Assembly: GCA_013407085.1 (NCBI GenBank)
Contig: JACCGJ010018216.1
Coordinates: 19,256 to 83,255 of the forward strand
DNA: 64,000 nt
DNA from: Atriophallophorus winterbourni
Taxonomy: Eukaryota > Platyhelminthes > Trematoda > Plagiorchiida > Microphallidae
Direction of reading: 5' to 3'
Positions within the stretch are counted from its first letter, which is position 1, and each line of letters begins with the position of its first letter. The translations under genes were made by a program, and so were the position numbers. Below, one piece after another: positions 49,301 through 58,300 of the stretch. Under the pieces are notes generated by a model, which saw nothing but the letters and a program-made list of their open reading frames with translations, was not told where the DNA came from and ran no database searches.

Positions 49301-52300
49301 TGTTCTAAAAAATCACACACAAGTTGCGCTGATATTTGAGCAGTTTTACGGTAAGATTACGTTGTGTTGCTCTAATCCAACCGGTGCTTTCGCTTTGGCA
49401 TATTTCACCCAACCTGGAGATTGGCTTGCATCAGACGAGCATAAAATATGTGGTCAATTATCACTTGTTGTTGTTTCATTTCACCAGGGCTGCTTATCAA
49501 TCTTTCCCCGGAGCTTCGACGTGTGCTTACAACTTCCGCGACCTCGATGGCCACTCCCTTGTCGTCACGTAGTCGTCCTTCTGTGTTACGCGCGCTTTAT
49601 ATCGTCGGCCTAATGTGCAAACACTTTCAATTGAACCATTTGGTCAACGAGAAAAAATGTACGGTGAGTAAATCGGATGTATTCGCCTGAAAACGTTTTC
49701 TAATTGCCAGCGCTCTGAACGCTTGGTCGCGAATACGTTGTACCACCATTCGAATACGATGTCCTAGCCACCAGAGCCGTTTCGGAAATCGATGTGTCTA
49801 TTTTGTGTTTCGCAGTCTTCCAATCTTAATATACACATTGTACATCCGTGTGTGGTGAGATACTGTCGGACAGGGATTTGAGAAGACGCTAATATTATTC
49901 CGGCTGTGACGAGTTATCCGTTACCGTCTGCTATGAGTGTCGATGAGTTTAGGATGTTGTCTGTGCAGAACGAGTGTTGATCACTTCGCACATTGGTGCT
50001 GTGTATTTAGCCTGTGCAGTCCATGCAGAATCTGGTGTTTTCCTTTTTACACTGATTTTTTATTGTGAAGAAACTTTTCAAGATATCCCTTGTTGACTGT
50101 GTATTCGCTTAGTTTTTACATTTTACGCTTTTCCAGTCCACCCGGGCCCCCGCCCTGGATGAAATACTAGACACGCTGATGTTGTTCGCGGAATTTGGAG
50201 CGATTCCTGACAAGCAATCCGTGGACTGTGCCTCGATGAGCGATTCTGATTTGTGCCGTAAGGCCATCATGGGCATCAGTTTCATGGTCTGTCATTACGA
50301 TCAGTTGCTATGTGCCAAGCGGCTGCGTGCATTCTATTCGCGCTTTTTCATCGATATTCCGCCCATGGTGAAATCATCCACATTCCAAGAGGTTCAGTGC
50401 ATCGTTGTCGACAATCTAACACGCTACTTGATCGATAGCGAGAAGAAAATGGTTCTTCAAAGTCAATCTTGTAAGTTTCGTGGATTATTTTGGTCGTTGT
50501 GAGTTTCCATGTCTTGTTCTTGCGGCTGTTTAGTCACGTTTTCCATTTGATGGAGTGTGTTTCCTTCTTATAGTTTGTACTCAACATCTGATGGGTCTTG
50601 AAAGATATCATTAATCGTATGTAAGTATGATGTATGTAAATCATTGGGTTTAAAATCAGGGTTTTCCTTCCCTTAGATGAAATGACCTCCCAGGCTAACG
50701 GGCTTCATCTGCCCGAAGCAAACTGGTTTTCAGACTCCAGTCACTCGCCCTCGCCATTCACTGCCATTCTCTCTTATATCTGTCTAGGCCTGGACAACCT
50801 GACAGTTTTCAGCCCACGTGCAGTCTATGTCTGGTGGCACTTGGTTCAGGCTTGTGATTTCGTACATACATACGTGATGTACGCAGACATCAGAGATAAT
50901 AAATAAACGGTAAAGAAACTCTAGTGTGTATCCGCATGAAGCTCAGTAACTTTGGCAAATCAGTATAATACAGTGTTGTCTGCGCAATTTCACATCGTGT
51001 CTCAGATTGTCTTCTTTCAGTCACGTCTTTCATCTCGTTATGTCTAGATAGATGGCTTCTCCAGCGTTCCTATTAGCTTTTTCTGATAATTTATTGCTTG
51101 TAATCCAAGCGCGTTTGATTGTTCCTTATCGTTAACGAAGGACGATCCCACGCCCGTCTGAGAAAGGAGGAGGGTTGGGCTTAGGGCTAGCAACCCTATC
51201 CCGTAAAAGCTACATTGCTACGGAAACGATGACAACAGATCTTTGGTTGTCTTCGCCTCATGTGCCACCAGGCACGGAGAGGACTGAGTGGTATGTGTGT
51301 AAGCACAGGTAAAGTGCCGTACAGTCAGAGACTGCACGTTGGCTGAGATACTGTCAGGTTGCCCAGATCTAGACAGATATGAGAAAGAAAATAGAAATGG
51401 TAATGAGACTCCAGCCTGTTTCAGCATGCAGGTCGTCATCGGTGGCCAATCAATTTAGCATGATGTTAGCCACACAGCCCAGAATTGCTGTACGATTGCA
51501 CTTTGGTGTAACCCAAGTCATTTGTATTAATAATCTATGGTAAATGGATAGTAACGACGATCCCACAATATTTCATTGTATCCATTGCAATTTGACGTGC
51601 TTTTTCTTCCCCTTTTGTCATCAGCAATTCAGTCATCATTTCCTGAACGTTCTCTGTTCTTCAGGGTCGTCCACACACAAAAATGAATCGCTCAAGGAAC
51701 TTGCCGATAGACATTCCGGTCATAGTAGCGCGGTGGCTCAAACATATTTGCCAATAATTTTGCAACACTGTGTATTGACCGGCAACAACGTTTTGCGAAC
51801 TGCCGCGTTAAGCTTCATTTCCGTGGTGATCCGTCAAGGTCTTGTCCATCCGGTTCAAATGATCCCGTCGTTGATCAGTCTACAAACTGATTTCGAAGCG
51901 AGCAATCGATCGCGAGCAAGTCATGCGTTGGCTGAAACGGAGCGAAAAATCCCAGGATTCATTACCGTGAGTTTATTGCCAACCACCGTTAGCTTAACCC
52001 TTGGTCTGCGGTAATTGATATACGTATTTTATGATATTTTTGTGTTATTCGGCTTAATTATACCATCGATAAAACACATGATTAATTTTTATGGATCGGA
52101 TGCTAGACGCCGCCTGACCGGTGCACTCAGATGGTGGGTGAAGGTACCGACGGGAGCTACTGAGCAATCGACTGCTTGTTTGAGGTGGTAACTAGAGTTA
52201 CCGTCAGTAGACAATGGGTTAACCGTATCCGAATTTGTTTCGAACAAGGATGCGTTATTTCTTATCAGCAAATCATGACGAAAAAACTAAATTTGGGTAA

Positions 52301-55300
52301 CACATGATGATTGTTAAGCATTATGTTTAATTTGAGCTTCCCAATTTTTGTTTGCGTGTTTGTATGGAATCACCAGCTGACCTTTGGTGGCCTTTCTTAT
52401 CCTTTTAACTTTCATGCCCTGCCCCCTTTGGTCCACCTTTGTCGAGTTATAAAATTGAGCCTTTTGAATATCTGATAGTTGTCAAATAGCCATCTGGTGA
52501 CCATCATTGAAACCGACTCATCCTCCAGGAGGAGATAGTCGCACAAAATTAAACTTAATTAATTAATATTGATCGCGATGCTGGCTCTAAGCTGCGTGTT
52601 GAAACACGCTGGAGTCTCACTGCCATTTCTATTTCTCCCTCGTATCTGTCTAGGCCTGGGCAACCTGACAGTATCTTAGCCCACGTGTCGTCTCTGACTG
52701 TGCGGCACGTTGCCTGGAACAGACTTGTGCTTTCATACATACATACATCTGGTGACTGATTCGCTCTCCCGATGCAAATTCCGCTTCATGTGCGAAATTC
52801 GGTTTGAAAATGTGTTTCCAACCTTCATTTTAACAATAGTGTCCATTTTTATAACACTTGACACCGTTTCTCGTCATTTTGCATTCCAGATGCACGCGGT
52901 TCAGGGTATCCGGATGTCATATTGTCTCCAAATGTTGTTGCATGTCGCCTCGCTTGATCCCAGTCATTCCTTGGCTCATGTACCCATCATACGCGGGACA
53001 GACACGAATGTCGCTCTCAACCACCAGCTTTATACACTGCTGCGTTCCCATCGCCAAAATCGGCGTTCTTTCATCTCCAATATGCTGTCCCCCTTCTCCT
53101 CCGATCAGGTTGGTCAGGTTGTTCTGTTTTTACACTCCGTTTCATCTGCTTTCTTTTCATTGCATCTTTTTTCCTTACAGCTAAGCGAACTCAACATTCC
53201 TCAACTCACTACTGCGTTGTCCAAACTGCCTAACGTGGAGGCACAACTTTCTCTAGGTCACCTGATCTTTGTTGGCGATCAGCTTGCACATTTCCCGTAC
53301 TTGGTTCACGACGAAGTATTGTACCTAGCTTACTCTTTGGATCGCCAACTCGGAGATCGCGGCTCGTGTTTGATGCGTTTGGTTCAAGAAACATTGCTAT
53401 CTTCTTTGATTAACTCCAATGCCATGACTGTGGAGAAGGCACAATCTCACTTGCTCAATCTGCTGGATAACGCTGAATCGAGATTAACCACAAATCAATC
53501 CCACAAAAATGGAGTAGACGTGTGGGATCATGGTAATCATTTGAAGCGCCTATTGAACGAAGCTTGCCCTGCTGATAGTCGGGAACATGTTCGCCGTGCT
53601 ATGCTCCATTCTGGTTCGGTCTGCTTCATAATGCTTTCATTGAAGAGGCATCTACGGGACGTATATGGCGTTACTGATAGGTTTGTTAACGTTGCTTTTC
53701 CTTTGAATTCAAAATTCTGTCATTATCGCGATGTTTCGTGTACTCAGAGCTTAGCAGCGATGTCGGCTTCTGCATCGCCGAACGCTGGCAGGCGATTCGG
53801 TTTACGAAACTGTATGCCTAAGCTCATAGCAGTCGGTACACGCTCCAAAAGTTTCCTAAGCGTTTATTTACAATTGGCTTTGTCGTCGTTATATGGCAGC
53901 TGAGCATAGATGCTTGCTCTTAATGTACTTCTCTCGTTGTTGTCTTCCGTATCCGTCTGTCCACTTTGGTATTACACACACACACTAACCCTTTGCTTGT
54001 ACCTCATTCCGTTACGAGACAAATAGGTTGCACATACGATCCTTGTCATAAAAACATCCATCGCACCCTCGACATTTTTATCTTGCCGCTGGCACAACAT
54101 TATGCGCAGTCTCTGACTGTACTGCACTTTGCCTGGATCAGTCTTGTGCTTTCATACCATACCATACCGGTGTGGGAACAGCAGGCAATATTCCAAATAC
54201 TTTATCATTTCGCCTGGTCATCAATCACTAGGAGCTGTATTTGGGGAAATTGTTTAACAAGCTCTGATACCCTAATTCAGGTGCTCGAGTAAGTTTTGTA
54301 AATTTTTGGTAATTGCTCTTTTTATCAGCAGCTGGTGGCGAGGGTGTATACTTGTGGCCTAAAATCAGTTTTATCCTTGCAGATAAAGTCCGTCAGTCGA
54401 TGCAATCTATCTAAGGAAAAAATGTAATTAAATACGGCTTCAAGCGAAACCGCGTGGTGAAATTCTGTATTGCCTTCTAGGTTGTACGTTAATAAACACA
54501 TAAAAGAGCGGATCATCATTCATGCTGCTGAAAATTCGTGTACACGAATGAAGCATTTTCTTCTTAGTGTTAGAGCTCACTCGTACCGTATTTTGGTAGT
54601 CGCATTACTGGCAACGCTTGTTTAATTAAGGAGATCTCAGCTCGCATTCCCAGAGCTACGGTAGTTTTTCGTAACTTGGACCATCGGTGGCGTCAAACAG
54701 GTTTGTCTCTAAAGCTCAAAGGTAGGGATGTGAAACCTGGACACGGAGGAAAGAAGAAATACGACGTATGTATGTCTCCGCACTATCGCTGGAGTTACTT
54801 GGCACCATCGGATACGTAGCGCAACTATTCTTAATAGAATCTTTGGTAGCGACGTAGATATCGAAAAACAAGTTAACGTACAAAGACTTCGCTGGTTAGG
54901 TCACGTATTGCCAATGGGAAATCATCGTTTTCCTAAGTCGGTTTTGTTTGCCACTCCTAACTCGGCATGGCGTCGTTGTAAGGGTGGCCAGAATCTGACA
55001 TGTTTCGAGCAAATAAAGGCTTTGACTGGCTGCGGTTGTTGCGACCCGTCTCCCAGGTTGGGTCCAAAAGATGAGAATTAGCAGTGGCTTCTTACCCTTA
55101 ATGATACGGCCCAAACGCGTCTTTAGTGCCGGTCTTTTTGTAGACATCTTCTTGGAGAGTTTCATTCATCTTGTGTGTTGTCAAGTGGTGGGGCGAGGAA
55201 AGCTTGTTATGATGCCTGACAGTGAAGGCTGCAAGCAAGCTGTCATGCTGATGTCGCTCTACTCGTTCACAACACTTACTTGATTGTATGCTTGATTCAA

Positions 55301-58300
55301 AATCTTCTGTAGGTTCAGTAGCTTTTTGGGTCACACCCTTCCCCATATCCTTTAGAATTTTTTTTAATTATATGGTTGTATGGCAGTTAAGCACGTGGCA
55401 CTTGCTACCGATGTAATGCTGTCAGTGTTGATGATGATGATCAGAATAATTGAAAGTTTATATATGGTATGAAAGCACAAGCCTGATCCAGGCAAAGTGC
55501 CGCACAGTCAGAGACTGCACGTGGGCTAGAATACTGTCAGGTTGCCAAGGCCTAGACAGATATGAGGAAGATAAAAGAACAGGAAATAGTAGTGAGAATC
55601 CACCCTGTTTCAGCATGCAGCTCACTAACTCTGGGTAATCAATTTAGCACGGTGTTAGCAGCACAGCACAAAGTACTGCACAATTGCACATCCGTGCACT
55701 GAAAGTTTAGTATTTCATGATTTCTCGTTTCTGTTTCATTATTTAATTGACTCGCGTTGTCTACTTGTTTTTCTCCAGTAAACTGAAAGACTATAGTCCT
55801 TCCGATCCACCAAAGCAATGGGACAGACCTGTTCAACCAACAGGCAAACAAAGTGATTCACCCGCTGACTTGATTACCTTGCCGAGTTTTGTCGATTTGT
55901 GTATGCGGAATCCTGATTGGTTCAGCTCAACCGGTGCAACCGGACCGTCAGATGCGATTTTGCTGGAACATTTCATTCGTTTGCGTCAACAATTACTATC
56001 GTTGGACGCTGTTGTATCCCCGGGTTACCGCAATGAGGAAACTGGGATTTCAGGCCAGTGTGCCCGTGTCGAACGGCGTGTGGGAGAAACGAACACTATC
56101 ACTGAAAATGGTAAATATTTTCCTATCCCACGAGAATCTTTTTCATAGTTGAATTTGAATGCATCTCAAGTTTTACTTTGCATATATACATAAATGTATA
56201 GAGTCTTATCCAGGCAATGTGCCTCACGGTCATAGACTGCGTGTGGGCTAAGATATTATCAAGTTGCTCTGGCCTAGACAGAATGGGTACATAACAGTGT
56301 GCTGCCACGTGCCGCTTAACACCAGTGACAATTGTATTGGGGCCGTTGTTGGCATCCGGTTTTTGTCTTTACTTTGGGCCGCTGCTCATCGACTATTTTA
56401 TCTTCATTATCGTAATCTTGGAGCGCCGCAATACCCACTTAGTGCGATGGGTGAATATTCACTTGCTTAGTTGTTTAATTTTTTCAGACTAGACGTTGTT
56501 GTTACATCGCTGTTTCTGTTGCATATTTATCTCTCTACCACATCCTTTTCTCAGGCCCTCGTACTGAAGTTGCTTCTGAGGTTGATGTGAAAAGTATGAA
56601 CGTCGTTGAATCCTCATCTTCTTCTGTTAGTCGACCTTATTCGGTTGGTAAAATTAATCCTCCTGTCAAAAGTGAAAACTCCTCCAGCGCTTACCGGTCT
56701 CGCGCCGGTCGACAACAGAAGCGTTCCACTGTAAAACGTGTGGCTCATCAAACAAGCTCGTCAGATGATCTCTCTTCGCTCACGTCATCCAGCGACTCAT
56801 CTCCAACCAGGCGCAGATCAATCAAAACGAAACGCAAACTGAAAAGTGTTCATTCTTCAAAATATGACCGAAATTCGAAATCACACACTCCTTCCGGTAA
56901 CAACGCTTCCAGTTCATTCCGCCGTCAGTTGTCCTCTTCTTCGGTATGTATTTTTACCACGCCATTATTCACGTAATGATGTTTACACTTCGTTGATGTG
57001 TTTGCTTGCATCCTAATTTTATCATAGGGGTTTGATTCTTGATAAATGCTTATTTAGCTTCGGTTGTCATTAAATTCTTCGGTTGCTCTTTTACGAATTT
57101 CCGTTCGATAAATTTTTGGGCCGAAATGTGGGCACCCTAACTCTGCGTTAACTGTAAAAATCGCATACAGTGAACTTACAAATACAAGCTGCTTTTACAC
57201 GCATTTGCATATTCCGCTTGCCCGCTTTCTCTTTGCACGTTCGCCTATCTGTTTTTCCTGATGCATGTTGCTTGGCTCTTTGTCCCGTTCTGGGCCTGTG
57301 TTCCACGATGATTATGATGAACTGCAACGTGGATTCCCTGGCTCTTTAAGACACGCTTATTTGTCTGTCCCAGTTGTTTTTTCTTGTTTGCATTGTAGTC
57401 TATTGCTGCATACGCATACCATTAATTAGTTACAGCTGAGTTTACTGTTGGTTTTACCAATGTGATAAGTGGTTCTGTGCGTTTCTGCATTTTTTTCCAT
57501 GCCATCATAATATTGGGATTAAAAATCGTCATGCTCTTCTCTGACAAATTTCTAGGATTCTAATGCCGGTTCCGCTCAACGAGAATTTCGCAAGTCTGAG
57601 CCCAAGATTCAAGAGAATCGGTCGGCTTCGTCCCAACGAGGCATAAAAGTTGAAGCTCAGTCCAAGCAAACTTGTCGCTCGAATTCACACATTTCTGAGG
57701 AATCGCGAGCTGCATCGAAATCTTCTCAGAACGTTGCGCTTGCCAAACAAACCCCTTTGAAAACAAAGGGTCAAAATGCTCCCGGCGTACCACCTAATCC
57801 AACCGTTGGTGCGAAGAAATCGGTCCATTCAATGCGAAGCTTGGCTCCTCTACCTGATGCCATGATGCGATCTTCGCATGCGTTTGGTAAAAGAAAACTG
57901 AAACCACAAAATGGTCGGTCAAAGCCATCTCAAAGCACCTCAAAAGATCGTGTGGGCGAGAATAATCGTGGTGTGCTTGATTGCAAATCAACCAATCAGA
58001 GTGCTTCCACATCGGTGCATCGTCCTGACTCCACGAGACCGAAGAAACCGAATCGCGTGCGTTTCACAGTTTGTCACATCATTTTCTCTATCACACATCG
58101 AGGTGTCACAACGTTGGCAGCGATTCATGACGGTGCTCGTTCCTTTCGGTTTCTCTAGCCTTCGCACAGCAACGTGTTTTCGATCAACCTCGTTCCCACA
58201 ATTGGTTTTTCTATATGACAGTGGCACTTTTTAATCAGGATTTTTCTTTCTAGCTGATATCATGACTTTTGTAGGATGTGCTTTAGCCGTTTCTTTTCCT

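Noticed and set aside
52710..53903. A single 397-codon exon
   Set aside because: Family alignment starts at an acceptor at 52890, skips 53109-53180 and stops at the donor at 53681. The remainder is open by chance.
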